From Primulina eburnea (taxonomy: Eukaryota; Streptophyta; Magnoliopsida; Lamiales; Gesneriaceae), in assembly GCF_022965805.1 (NCBI RefSeq), contig NC_133108.1:44958051-45022050 (forward strand): 64,000 nucleotides of DNA, given 5' to 3'. The notes beneath the pieces were generated by a model. It was given only the letters and a program-made list of their open reading frames with translations. It ran no database searches and was not told the origin of the DNA. Shown here piece by piece: positions 44,501-56,230 of this stretch. Position 1 is the first letter of the stretch, and each line of letters begins with the position of its first letter. The translations under genes and the position numbers were made by a program.

Positions 44501-47500
44501 GCACTAGGACTACTAATCCAGACCTCCCCTTCTTTTTCAAAATTTTCTTGTTCCTTGCCTGTTTCTGGATCAACAATTTTAATATGAACACCAGGATCAG
44601 GATCAGCATCTGGATTAACGTATCCGCAACACACCCTATCTTGCCAATCGACCATAATCTCTTTACCTTCTCCATATGCACTACATACATATACACAGTT
44701 CTCTGCTAATCCATAACCTGGAGCCATTACTTCTTGAGACAATCCAAAAGGTTGAGTAAATTCAAGAAACTTTCTCATCGTTGTTGCTCTGATTGGTTCA
44801 GCAGCAACCATGAGAAAAACCATGGAAGACAAATCAAATTGTTGTGTTTTGTTGGCCTCTAACCTACGAACAAGGAGTTCGAAGGAGAAATTGGGGCCGG
44901 CACTATGAGTAGCATGATAGGTGGTTATAGTTTGCAACCACAAGAGAGGATTCCTTATGAATGTTAGAGGAGAAAACAGAACTGCGGATCCACCACTTAC
45001 CATACTTGTAAAAAGTCCCCCGATCAGTCCCATATCATGATACTGAGGCAGCCAACTTACAAGCACTGTATTTGATGTGCTCTTGTATTTTTTTCGCATC
45101 ATCTTTACATTGTGAATTAGCCCACCATGAGTTATCATGACGCCTTTGGCCTCACCTGTTGAACCTGATGTATATTGCAAGAAGCACAAATCATGTGTTG
45201 AAGGTTCATATAGCTCAACTGTATGACTGCAAGGATCAGAAATTTTGGATTTTTTCACCCAAGAATCTGTATGCAACCAGGGAAGATCAGGCCAGCATGG
45301 AGATGATTTACTCTTCCCTTTTAGCAATAGAATATTTCGAGCAGAAGCGGCCTTCACGGTGATGTGGTAATTGACTGTTGATAGAATGGCAACGGCATTG
45401 CATGCTTTTGTGATGTTAGACACATGAAGAAGTGCTTGTCCGCCCGTTTGAGATGGATCAGGAGGAATTGCAGGAACTGGTATGACTCCTGCTCTCAGAC
45501 ACCCGAAGAAGGCGTCAATGAAGTCTAGACCTGGGAGATAGACCAAGAGAACCCTATCACCCGTCTTGATGATTGGGTTACGGTTTATCAACAGTTTCTT
45601 GGAGATTTCCGTAGCATTGGAGTTAAGTTCTTTATATGTTCTCTGTGATACAACCAATCCCTTTTCATTGATCCAAGTATATAGCGCCTTGCTCTGAGTG
45701 ACACTGTGAGTTCCCCAATATTGCAGGTAGGCATCAAGCGAGGAAAGAGATGGAAACTTGACACCAGGCGACTCATCCAATTGCTTGGGAACCAGCCCCC
45801 CATGTTTTGGTTTCAGTGTCAATAATTTCTGTAGCAACATACCATGAAGTTATCAAAAAGATCTTTCTTTTTTTTTTTTTGGCAACAAATAATGTAATGA
45901 AATCGATGCTGAAACTATTATTTTTCCAATAAAACGTGATTCAAGGATCATTACCTTTACGTAGGGGTAGCTTGGTTCCAGGTTGTTATTCGAAAAATGC
46001 TTGCGGACTAGCTCGAAGGCATAACTGGAGTTCCTCTCTGTCAACTCAAATGCCATGAGCCCGCCAATGTAGTAAGTATTTTGCTGACCTTGCAATAGAA
46101 ACTCTAACTTATCGTAAAACCCATCCTTCATCTCTGTTTTCAGAAAATTAAAACCAATCATTACAGCTGTTCTGGGAATGCCTATTAACGTTTAATCTTT
46201 TGGTGAGTTAAGCATACCTTCACTGCTGACATGAGGAAAGTACTTAAATTTCCGCTGTAAAATTATTTCCTCTATTTCGCCTCCAATTCGTTTAGCTGCA
46301 TCAATAGCTAGCTCCGCCACCCTGGTTCCCTGGATATCTGCCGAGTTCCCGTAGGACCAGAACAGAAAAATATTCGTGTCCCCATAGAATCTCTGCATCG
46401 CTACAGGGTTTCCTATTGATGCAGGATCTTCCATGAACTTGTCGAAGTAATAAAAACCCTTTGGAATGTGCTCCAATCCTTTTATCTTCAAGACAGTGGT
46501 GTAGTAGTCAACAGTTTGAACTTTACTAAACAACTCTTTTTCTAGCTCGCTGAAATCCATGTTATCTTTGGTAGTTTCTGTGCAGAGGAAATAGTTAGAT
46601 GATAGGGAGGAAACTATTCCAATGCTTTTTCTCTTATTTGACTAAGCAAACCTGATTTATTCTGGGAAGGTGATCTGTAAGTATTTCCACTGTTGAAGGG
46701 AAAAGAACCAGAGACAATCATTTTATCAAAATCCATGACTTGTACTTCTTTGTTTTCAGTTAAAATTTCAACTTTGATGCCAGATGAATCCCGGTTAACC
46801 GATTGAACTAGTGCGTTGCAGTGGTATTTTACGGGCAGGCGTTCACTCAGCTTCTTCCAAAGACTTGTGTAACCTCCCTTGAACCGCCGGATTTTTCCGG
46901 CCATTGAAGTCCTAGTGAACTCGTGAATGTATGCATAAGGCATGTCTTCAACAAATCCGTATCCAGATGCAGTGTATCCGTATATTACCGACTTGGGAAC
47001 GGATTGAAAGCCTTGAGCCTTCAGATATTCGGGAGCCAAATCTGGAGCAATGTTACTCACTGCATGGACTCCAATTCGACCAGATGCCTTAGCTTTATCC
47101 TGCAGAAATAAACTTCAATCAAAATGGTCCAGTGTCAGATTAAAATATGTGCATATCATGTTTCCTGATTTGCCAACCTGGAGTTTCAGAGTAAGAGAGA
47201 TTACAGATACGTAATCCTCCACTAACTTCATTTCTTTGAGAGCTCCGGTTGTATAATCAATAAGGGCAAATTTATGAGTGTCCATTTCCTCTGTTTCAGC
47301 CCCAACCTCTCCAGCTAAGTAGAAGATTGATGGAGCACTATTTGCAGCAAGGACCTGACCTCCCAGATCATATATTCTTCCTGTAATAAGACATTAAATT
47401 CACACATATTCAAGTCATGAACGTACTCACTCGCAAACTTTTGCTGTCACAAAGATTTTCTTGGTTTATTCACCTTCGATTTCAACTGATTCACACATGC

Positions 47501-47675
47501 CACCTGGTGACTGTTGTTTCTCTATTACTGTTACATCAGAGTATCCCAGTTTACAGAGTGCATAAGCAGCAGAGAGCCCGCTTGGTCCAGCTCCAACTAT
47601 GGCAATCCTCGTCTTTGGAGGAAAGCTCGGGTGTAGCTTCGAGAATTGGTCATCAATCACCGATCCTCCGTCCAT
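40651..47675 (-). CDS. Giant FAD oxidase / fatty-acyl-AMP ligase / ACP / beta-helix protein, probably interrupted
   Basis: Six well-spliced coding exons: 47675-47474, 47380-47178, 47099-46652, 46577-46218, 46133-45955 and 45828-42889 (4332 nt, 1444 residues, phases closing). Domains: residues 20-460 form a flavin amine-oxidase fold (dinucleotide motif GAGPSG at 28-33, then a YDLGGQ segment). About 465-1080 is a fatty-acyl-AMP ligase/AMP-binding domain (YTSGSTGEAKG near 685, later YTKTGDLGR and KTTSGKIKR). A carrier domain follows (DSIG serine near 1147, phosphopantetheine site). Then come two hydrophobic blocks and a left-handed beta-helix. The C-terminal piece (40651-41547) supplies more membrane segments and a second beta-helix. 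Between 42889 and 41547 the expected middle is absent and the exon phases do not match, so the locus may be a pseudogene or make a shortened protein. The family occurs in other plants as proteins of over 2000 residues (recalled, not checked). Function unknown; likely activation and modification of a fatty acid on the fused carrier. Confidence 0.8.
41548..42813 (+). mobile_element. Repeat insert in the multidomain gene with a Helitron-like 3' end
   Basis: AT-rich, non-coding 1.3-kb block lying where the middle exons should be. Its right edge has the Helitron 3' signature: hairpin ACGTGC-ATC-GCACGT (42786-42800), eight bases, then CTAGT (42809-42813). The base after CTAGT is G rather than the usual T. 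The 5' TC end was not located. The block also contains copy 3 of the GTGAGACGG repeat and starts with a 20-bp direct repeat (41547-41566 and 41575-41594). Confidence 0.55.
41995..42168. repeat. GTGAGACGGTCTCAC MITE-like repeat, copy 3
   Basis: Inverted relative to the 34.2-kb copy: GAAACGGTCTCACGGG, GTGAGACGGATCCC, AGTATTACTTTTTATGC, then CCGTGAGACGGTCTCACATGAGAC. Both arms carry the GAGACGGTCTCAC terminal motif. It is nested inside the block that interrupts the multidomain gene. Confidence 0.75.
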
Positions 47676-48029
47676 TATCTCCAATGGCCGGTTTTCTGCA
47701 AGTCTGTAAAATCTTGTCAAATTAGCTAAAAAGCATATAATAACATGAACACATGATCATTACAAAGAATGCATGCAATAGCCTTCAGGGACAGATCCAA
47801 TGGAACTAAGAGGCCAAAACTTCAAGTTTATAAATTATTATACATAAAATTTCCATATTTTCTCGCTTCGGTGGCCTCCCATTGGAAGGTTGATCTTGCA
47901 TGCAGAAACAAAATGATGTAGAATATGTGAAAACTGGCAGACCTGGTATTTTGAAGTGGGAAAAGGGTATTATGTTTTATGAATTTAATCTGAATATGTG
48001 GTATGTACAGTGCCTTTACTTGGCCGCGG

Positions 48030-48075
48030 GTCTTGAGAAAAACATGCAGCAATATATCGCGTTTATATAGCATTC
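48030..48075 (-). promoter_or_regulatory. TATA box and 5' UTR exon of the multidomain gene
   Basis: On the minus strand CTATATAAAC (48070-48061) is a good TATA box. An untranslated exon from about 48035 would end at a donor near 47941 (ATACCAG|GTCTGCC) and join an acceptor near 47702 (CTTGCAG|AAAACC), 27 nt before the ATG at 47675. The ATG at 48073 overlaps the TATA box and should not be transcribed. Confidence 0.5.
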
Positions 48076-48090
48076 GGAGTGAGGCTACAA

Positions 48091-49920
48091 GCTGGTGTGG
48101 CTAAAAGACACGCTATCTTCTTTTCTTCCCTTGGTTGGACAAATTCCAAGTACCCATACGTGTCTGAATATTACCTATTTATCGTTTATTCCAAAAGAGT
48201 CCCCGTGATTGAGGGTAGTACAGGTATTCCCTGTTTGCATGATAATGAATTCATTTTTTTTAAAGTAAGGAAAGTTTTTGTTTATTGTTGCAAATATAAA
48301 AAAATATGTAGCATGAAAATTAATAATGGGAATTTGTTTCCTTTGAAAATATAAACTCTTCCTAGATAGAAAAAGGCAACGTGTGACAAAATGCTGTTGT
48401 TTTTTTTGTTTTTTCCCGACCTATCCATTGAATTGAAAAGATCCAATCTTCCCGCAGCACATCGGATATGACTTAAATGGGAACCATCTAGACTTGGTTG
48501 CCAAAGAAAAGAGAAATAGATATCCCAAGTCTACGATCTACATAGAATTTACCGTACTTTTGCTTAATTAGATAACAGAATAAAGTTTCTCGAACGTGAG
48601 ATCTGAATTACTGTATTATTAACAGTTCCTTCGGATATTTCAATTATAGATAATAAGTAATAAGACGTTGGAATATTTGAATACGGATATCCAAAAACCC
48701 TAACCATTCTGCCGTGCGATGTTATTTTTTACGGGGCATATCCTGTATTAGATTCAGCATTTTGATGAATCCAATCTGGTAATTTAAAATAGTAGCGGTC
48801 TTCTTGTCTTTGTTGCTTTGTATTTTCCTTCGGTCCCACATTAATTTTTAAAATTTTAGTTGATTCACGAATTAATTTAAGACACGTTTCGAAAATAATT
48901 TTAATATATTATATCATATGTGAAATAGTAAAATTTTAAATTTTAACACATACAGAATATTTAAAATTAATTTAATTAAACTGATCTCGAGCATAGATCA
49001 CAAATAACTACAACAAAATTTGAGTAAAAAAATCGGTCAATTTACGGTCTAAGTTACGTTTTGCTATCGTTTGTTAGACCAAATGAGCCACGTTGAATTC
49101 AAATTAATTTCAAACCTTCCTATTATATTTATTTCAAAAAATGACATGTTTAGTTTTAAAAAAACGTAATGTTACATGTTGTATTATATATGCTATTCTA
49201 ACATACATATATGAGAGTCAATTTTTAAAATACTCTCGAAAAAAAATTTGTAAACCAATTAAATTATATTCTCACAATTTATAATTCATGTCTATCAACT
49301 ATTTTTATTGATCTATTTATTTATTAAGAGACAATGATGGTCGTCAATACTTAATTTCTCTTACTTGCATAAAACATCTGGCGATTTTGATATTTTAAAA
49401 CGCTAACTACTTGACATTATTCGAGTCATTCTTATTTAATATGACGTTTTTACTTGAAATCTATCTAATAATCATATGTTATCTCAATCCAGATTTTTTT
49501 TTAAAATCCGAAATATATCAGGTGTTCATACTGATACAAGTTGACATTTCGTTTTATCTTTAATATTACTTGCTAGGAACATCCTTGCTTTGAGCTCTAA
49601 CTAAACAAGAATTTTTGATTCCATATATTCCTGGGCTAGCTTGTAATTGGACTTGGGCTTCACTAATTTTAATGAATATTGTTGGGCTTCACCAACGAGA
49701 TGGTCATATTTTTTGGCCAAATTTTTAATTGATCGCCACGTGGCAGCCAAGCAGATTCCATGCAAGTCCATTGTATCTGGACGTTTTCCATTTACTTAAA
49801 GGACGAATATAATATAGTATAGATAATAAACAGTATTTGTGGAGACGTATAAAATTATTGTTTTTGGCGATTATGCCCTGGTTTTGATCGTGAATCTTGA
49901 AATAAATATATATTACTAAA
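48091..49920. other. Intergenic region, no gene recognised
   Basis: AT-rich DNA upstream of the multidomain gene. The frame at 48079-48354 lacks similarity. No repeat ends were identified until the 49.93-kb MITE copy. Confidence 0.45.
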
Positions 49921-49924
49921 AAAA

Positions 49925-50085
49925 TTGTGTGAGACGATCTTACGATCGTATTTTATGAGACAGATTTATGAAAAATTATTACTTTTTATGCTAAGAGTAT
50001 TGCTTTTTATTGTGAATATCGGTATGGCTGACCAGTCTCATTTATAAAGATTCGTGAAATCGTTTCCCAAAAAACATACTCATAT
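49925..50085. repeat. GTGAGACGGTCTCAC MITE-like repeat, copy 4
   Basis: Same orientation as the 42.0-kb copy: TGTGAGACGATCTTACG, AAATTATTACTTTTTATGC, AAGAGTATTGCTTTTTATTG, GTATGGCTGACCAGTCTCA, then a decayed right arm (ATTCGTGAAATCGTTTCCC). The most diverged arm ends of the four copies. Confidence 0.7.
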
Positions 50086-50477
50086 ATATTTTTAAATTCT
50101 TGATTAGAATTGTCTCCACATTCATGAGATTAATTGATTATCCGGTACCAGTTTGGCTCGATTTTTAATTTATTAATCCGATAAATTTGAAAAATAATAA
50201 AATCAAGATTTGACTTAATGCAGCCGTCTCCTCGAAATTCGACTGGCTTCTTCATTTTGGGTTTTGCTTGATAAAATTCGGAACGAAAAATGTTGCTCTA
50301 CACCGCATTCATTTCTTATATGTTTTTTTTATATATATATTTCATTTTGTCGTTTGTTTTTAATCATTTTCATCACCATGTAATTAAGGATACCCCAGCT
50401 TTGATTTAATTCCTCTGTTCCAAGGCTCCAAATTCTCGACTGGGTTTTGTGGGAATATATTAGAGATCATTTTTCTT

Positions 50478-53036
50478 ATGGCTGTCATGGAAGATATCGG
50501 CGTGGATATCAGGTCTGATTGATTGATTTTCTTCGCAGACCGTTCTCTCTGTTCAATTCCGTATCTTTTTTATTTTTTCCCCCGGGAACTACTTTAGTAC
50601 TAGCGCTTATAAAACAAATGATCTGGGTTTGCATCAATTCTGTCACGTGTAAACATTACTGCTGTAGAGAGATGATTCAGTCATTTAGTGTTTTGACTTA
50701 ATAAAAATTTTCATTTTTACTGATTTCTATAATAATTTTCGGTTCGTATTTTTTTTCTTGAAAATTCACGATCGAATATATGTTAATCTCATCAGTTTGG
50801 TATTGTAGGTATTAATATCCGTTCTCTTTTTTCGTTTAAAAAAAATTGATGGTGGGTTTGTTTATTACTGAATTAATCATGGAAGGAAGATTTATGCTGA
50901 AGTTTAATTTGTATTCTTATGTTATTGACTGTTCCTGTTCAACTTTATGGGGATACATTGTGAAATAGTTCGGATATTGAGGTTCATGACATACGAGCCG
51001 CTGTTAACATGGACGAGAAAGATGTTAGCGATGAAGAGATTGACGAAGAAGAATTGGAGAAGCGAATATGGAAGGACCGAGTCAGGCTCAAAAGGATTAA
51101 GGAAAGACAGAAGCTTGAGTTACAGCAAGCTGCAGAGAAGCAGAAAGCGAAGTCCTCCACGGATCAGGCACGCAGAAAGAAGATGGCTCGCGCTCAAGAT
51201 GGCATTTTGAAATACATGTTGAAGCTCACAGAAGTCTGCAATGCTCGTGGATTTGTGTATGGCATTATTCCGGATAAGGGCAAGCCAGTTAGTGGTGCAT
51301 CAGAAAATGTTAGAGCGTGGTGGAAAGAAAAGGTTAAGTTTGACAAGAACGGCCCTGCGGCCACTGCTAAGCATGAGGCCGACTGCCTTTTTATAGAAGA
51401 TGGGGGTGGCGGTCAAAATGGTAATTCACAACGAGTCCTTCAAGATTTGCAAGATGCCACACTTGGATCTCTTTTATCTGCCTTGATGCAACATTGCAAT
51501 CCGCCACAGCGTAAGTATCCACTCGAGAAGGGCGTCCCTCCACCTTGGTGGCCGACGGGGAATGAGGAATGGTGGATTAGACTGGGATTACCTAAGGGCC
51601 AGGCTCCTTTGTATAAGAAGCCGCATGATCTGAAGAAGATATGGAAAGTTGGGGTGCTGACTGCTGTTATAAAGCACATGTCACCCGATATCACAAGGAT
51701 AAGGAGGCTAGTTAGGCAGTCCAAGTGTTTACAGGATAAGATGACTGCTAAAGAGAGCTCAATATGGCTAGGTGTTTTGATCAGGGAGGAGTCTTTTGTC
51801 CAGCATCCAAGTAGTGACAATGGATCATCTAGCATAAGTGATGCACCTTCCAAAGATCGTGCAAGTAAGAAAAAACCTTCTGTTGACAGTGACAGTGATT
51901 ATGATGTCGATGATGTTGATGGCATGGGATCCGTTTCTTCTAAAGATGTTAGGAGAAATGAATCTACAGATAGATTACCTTTTGAGCCTCCTGTTCGTGT
52001 TACACCTCAACCTGGCAAGAAACAGCATGCAGGGGAACAATCCCGGAAAAGAAAAAACCCAAAATCCAGCTTTGTTAACCAACTGGGAGTACCTTCTGTT
52101 AATGAAACTCCACGAAAAAGAAAAATCACAAAATCAGGCTTTGCTGAACAACTGACAGTGCCATCTCCCAGTGAGCATCAACACGAGGATCTTGAAGGCA
52201 TGGTGATGAACAGAAACCACAATGAGTCACTGTCTGGATTATTGATCAGTGAGAGGCAGCCAGAAAATGGTGGAACAACCATGAGGCCTCATGAGGACAA
52301 TGCTCAGGACAATGCCTGCTTAGAAGCACCTGATATTAACTTATTCTACTCATTTTCTTCTTCAAATGCTGCCTCCATAAGGAGCGTGCCTTCAGATAAT
52401 GAACGCTTATCTTATCCATCGGCTCAGAGTGCTGACCTTGAAACTCATCCAGCTCATATTTTTCCCGCATCTCAGAATTCTCAGTTACAAAGCAGACCTC
52501 AACTTGTTGAGTTACATGAAAAAACACAAAATTCTGTGTCGAATCATGAATCCCAAGATGCAGGGTTGAATCATGGTCTCCAAAATTCTATTTGGCGTCC
52601 AGGACCACAAGATTCAACTGTTCCTCAAAATTCCCAGCTGCATGATGTATCGACTGGTTACTTGTATCATCCATCAATAACAGTTGGATCAAGCCATCAA
52701 GGACAGATGTCTGATCCACCATTCAGTCAGGTGCGATACAGACCAGAGGATTCTGGCTTCCCTTTACCAGTGTTGCGTAGGAACAGAAATGATATTTCTG
52801 GAGAAGGGTTCCCACGGTTGATGCCAAACGCATTTCCAAAAGATCCAGATAGGCATGTGGACACACAGTTCACTTCTCTCAATAGCTTGTCATCTGAGTT
52901 AGCAGCGTACAGTCCATTTAATCTTCCCTTTGATGGCACAAGTTCGTTAGATACTGTTGATTTCGACTTTGTTGTCGATGATAATTCAGCAGATGACAGT
53001 AACTTCGCTGAATTGATGAAGTACTTTGCTTCATAA
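50478..53036 (+). CDS. EIN3/EIL transcription factor (EIL3/SLIM1-like)
   Basis: Nuclear DNA-binding factor of the ETHYLENE-INSENSITIVE3 family; EIL3/SLIM1 members control sulphur-deficiency responses, other members ethylene responses. Two coding exons, 50478-50512 and 50969-53036, joined in phase, give 700 residues starting [17 protein letters not shown]. Key regions: acidic N-terminus ([16 protein letters not shown]), basic KRIKERQK, the DNA-binding core ([54 protein letters not shown]) and the second conserved block ([35 protein letters not shown]). The C-terminus has an internal duplication (RKRK..KS.F..QL.VPS twice, about 52046-52175) and a Gln/Asn/Ser-rich tail. The start matches EIL3-type N-termini as recalled. 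Placement within the family is by eye. Confidence 0.93.
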
Positions 53037-54642
53037 ATGGCAACATGATTCACATGTGAGTCATCTAATAAAATAAATTTGCAAAACTCCGCTCATGTAT
53101 TTATGATCTTATAATTCTCTGTCATTTCAGTTATCCAGGGACGGGAAAGAGTTGCTAAAATTGAGGCACACTTTTTCTTCTCTGCCGGGTGCTTTCTCGG
53201 CTCGCTATTTTGTGGAATGCTCTGACTGTAAATTATGTGTCCTCGTCTTCTTCTTCACTTGGCTATTCAGCTGTTAGAAATAACATTTTAATCATTCTTT
53301 GGGTTGTAATTGGCCAAAATGCTGACATCTTGGAGACTACTGACTGTTACTTGTAAATGAGTGTTTCCTCGATTGTCAACAGCCAAAGGGGCGTTCTTTT
53401 GATTGTATAAATTCAAAGTGAAGCATGTGCTCTCAACTTTTCAATCATTTGCAAATTTGCTGATATTTTTTCCTGCTGCATAACAACCTCAAGTGCCCGC
53501 AAGAGCTTTTCCGATCCTTGGTCGTTGTTAAATGTTTTATCTTGTCTTTTTTATGTACTAATGATAGCATTATGGATCTTTCCGTTCACGTATGGAAAAC
53601 AAGTCAAAAGAAGTACTCGAGGATTGAAGTACCCCATAAATGTTTCCGATTGTGCGGCAGATGAAGAGGAGGAAAACCACCTCTTTGCTCATGTTTTTTG
53701 CTGATCGATTCGGCGTATTCCATGCATTTTTTAATGCTAGTGGAGGGTATAGCAATGCTTGCTGGTGCACCACATGGTTGAAACTTCTGCACATGAAAAT
53801 TGAAACCATGCTCTGGATGAGTTTTGGCTGCCGGCTTTCCCGCGGCGGCTGCAGCACTTTTCCATATCAAACTGGATACGCGAGTAAAAACTCAACTTGG
53901 AAAACCAAACAAACCATCCGCGCGATCAAATAAATCAAATTCATTTCTTCTCGTAAACAATTTATTTAATCGAATAAGAACCTATGTTAACAAGAGATTA
54001 TGTCATTTTCATAATAGCGACGTAATTGTTGAATACAAACTAATTTAACCGAGTGCAATCCCAAGATAAATAAGAAATGATGGATATTTTGAAATTAGTT
54101 ATTACAGTTAGCCCTTGACAACTCAACTTTTTTTTTATTTTTTTTTTTAAAAACTATGCATCAATGTTTATTTTAATTAAACAGATATTGTGAATGATTT
54201 CTATTACTTTACCTTCTTATGGAATAAATAATAATATAAACTTATTATAAAGTTTGAAATCAGTTCTAGCTGATCATAAAAACTTTAGTCTTTAAAGTTG
54301 TAAACAATCTAAAAAATTGTGAAGTATTATTTAAAAAGTTAAATTTAATAGAAATATTATATAAATAATTTTGAAAAACCACAAAAGTTCGACAGTTTAA
54401 AACTTGAAACAAATCACTACCCAAATAGAAAAATGATGTGAGCACATCAACACACACACACATATAGCACATCAAACCGAAAGCATACGAAACACAGATA
54501 AAAGGCATAAATTCTCTCTAATTTGAGGTTTGTTTCTCCACTAAAAACAGGCACACCGGACTTTAGAAGTGCATGCACACATCAAACTCACAATCTTCCC
54601 GAATAACAAATCAACTGTAGACTACTGATCTAAATTATCCAT
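53037..54642. other. 3' UTR of EIL gene and intergenic DNA
   Basis: The first few hundred bases are the probable EIL 3' UTR. Overlapping frames at 53570-54048 on both strands (one minus-strand frame starts MIWKSAAAAAGKPAAKTHPE) have no recognised family and are not called. The rest is AT-rich. Confidence 0.45.
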
Positions 54643-56020
54643 CTATATCTGTTGCGTGATGTCATTCCAAAGATCATCCATGCTGTAGAGAGATGGTCCA
54701 AAAGAGTCCATTAATGTGCAAGGAGTTGAATTGTTGAGAAGATGGCAATCTCCGCAGGATGCATCTGCTGGTTTAGGGTCTACCAAGAAGCTCTCACTGG
54801 CGTTTTCCTGTGGATTCTCTATATATACTCGCCCAACGTCGTCCGAAGTACTTCCAAAAAAATAATAGAGCGATCCATCAAGATTTTGGCTCTGACCGTA
54901 TTCTAGAGCTGCTGGAAAATTCTGCTGTTGTTGCACCAAAAGATCAACGTTATCATGTCCAATCTTCATACGCTTGTTTGACGTTGCCTGCAGGTTCTCA
55001 CTTTTGGAACACTCGTTGGTTTCTTGTTCTTTAATTTGACAAGAAATTGTAGCATCTTCCTTTGTAGACAGACCGCGGGAATTCATATAAATCCGACACA
55101 AAACACAGCTGTCTAACTGCAAAAGTTAGGAACAAACAAAAAATTTTAATATACATATATTATATATATTAAAAGATGAATTGAAACAATAACTTTTTTA
55201 AATTACCAGCATGTCATTAGCGTCATTGTGTTGTTTTGAAGCTGGCTGATCAACCACGTACTCGTGCATAAGCCAATTAGTTTTCTTTTCTTTTGGGGGT
55301 TTTCCTTCGTAAAAGGCTAAAGATCGCTTGTATCCAATACAAACGTTGTTACGATCATATACACATTTATCAGCTCCGGTGGCCTTCCAGTATCCGTTAC
55401 CGGTTGTTCGGTCCGGTCGCTTTCCATTTAAATACTTTCGATTTCTTGTGGTGAAGAAGTACCATTCGTTGGAGCGGCCTAAACTCGAATATGCCCCTGC
55501 AAATATATGTGTCAATTATAATTATTGAATCATAAAAAACATAACGCTGGATGAGTCGCCAAGCTAGCAAGGAAAATTAAAAATTAATCTTGGAACACAA
55601 ATATAATTAACCCGTGTGTGTACAAAATATTTTTTCCAAGAACAAGCTGTCACAAAAAAGTATAACAATATTAATTTGAGGATTAACGTACGTAAAATAA
55701 TTAACATATATATGAGACAATTTTGATATGATTAACATGATGCATGTATCAATAAACGCAGACAACAAGAGTCTCGAGTTCAATCCGATATTCATATATG
55801 ATTGAAGGAACAGATATCACGTACCAGTTAATTCATGGGGACTATTCTTGTAAAGGTTGATGCTGGGGATACATTCGTATTTAATGGGCTCCTTATTAAT
55901 CTTCTTGTTCAAGTACTGAATGAGTTCTTCGTCTTTGGGGTCGAAGTAAACCCCCGGTTTGATATCAGGTACAACAGTACTCCCATCTTCTTCCTCATTT
56001 ATGATCAGATTACACTCCAT
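54643..56020 (-). CDS. NAC domain transcription factor
   Basis: Plant-specific nuclear transcription factor. Coding exons on the minus strand: 56020-55825, 55496-55207 and 55116-54643. They total 960 nt (319 residues), the classical three-exon NAC structure. Subdomain A reads [17 protein letters not shown], the LPPGFRFxPTDEEL region in diverged form ([10 protein letters not shown]). Then come [22 protein letters not shown], the NAC core [14 protein letters not shown], and [12 protein letters not shown]. The last conserved block is CVLCRIY. The C-terminus is variable (poly-Gln, acidic SMDDLWNDI). Compared with the usual WxLPG and LPPGFRF text the N-terminal subdomains are divergent. A non-ATG extension of the frame upstream to 56068 is ignored; ATG 56020 is the first ATG in frame. 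Confidence 0.92.
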
Positions 56021-56199
56021 GACTAGCGATCTGAGGGATCTTGAAATTACTCCCTTCACTAACACCAAGTTAAATTTTTAGAAAATTTTTTTAAGATCAA
56101 GGGTTTGTATAGCTATCTTTAATGATGAGAGCTCTGCAGTATTTTGAATTCTATACGTACGTACGTATGATCATAATTAATTTAATAGTTCATTCACAC

Positions 56200-56230
56200 A
56201 CACATATATATAGAGAGAGAGAGAGACCAA
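56200..56230 (-). promoter_or_regulatory. TATA-like and GA-repeat region upstream of NAC gene
   Basis: CACACATATATATAGAGAGAGAGAG lies about 190 bp before the NAC start. On the minus strand it gives a CT-rich tract followed by TATATATA. A core promoter here is plausible from position alone. Confidence 0.35.

Noticed and set aside
28821..47675. A co-regulated fatty-acid gene cluster (LOX plus FAAL gene)
   Set aside because: The genes share a strand and a broad lipid theme, but 7 kb of repeats separates them and nothing shows shared regulation; proximity is not evidence of a cluster.
53604..53870. Alanine-rich minus-strand frame (MIWKSAAAAAGKPAAKT...)
   Set aside because: No known family and competing frames on the other strand; insufficient support.
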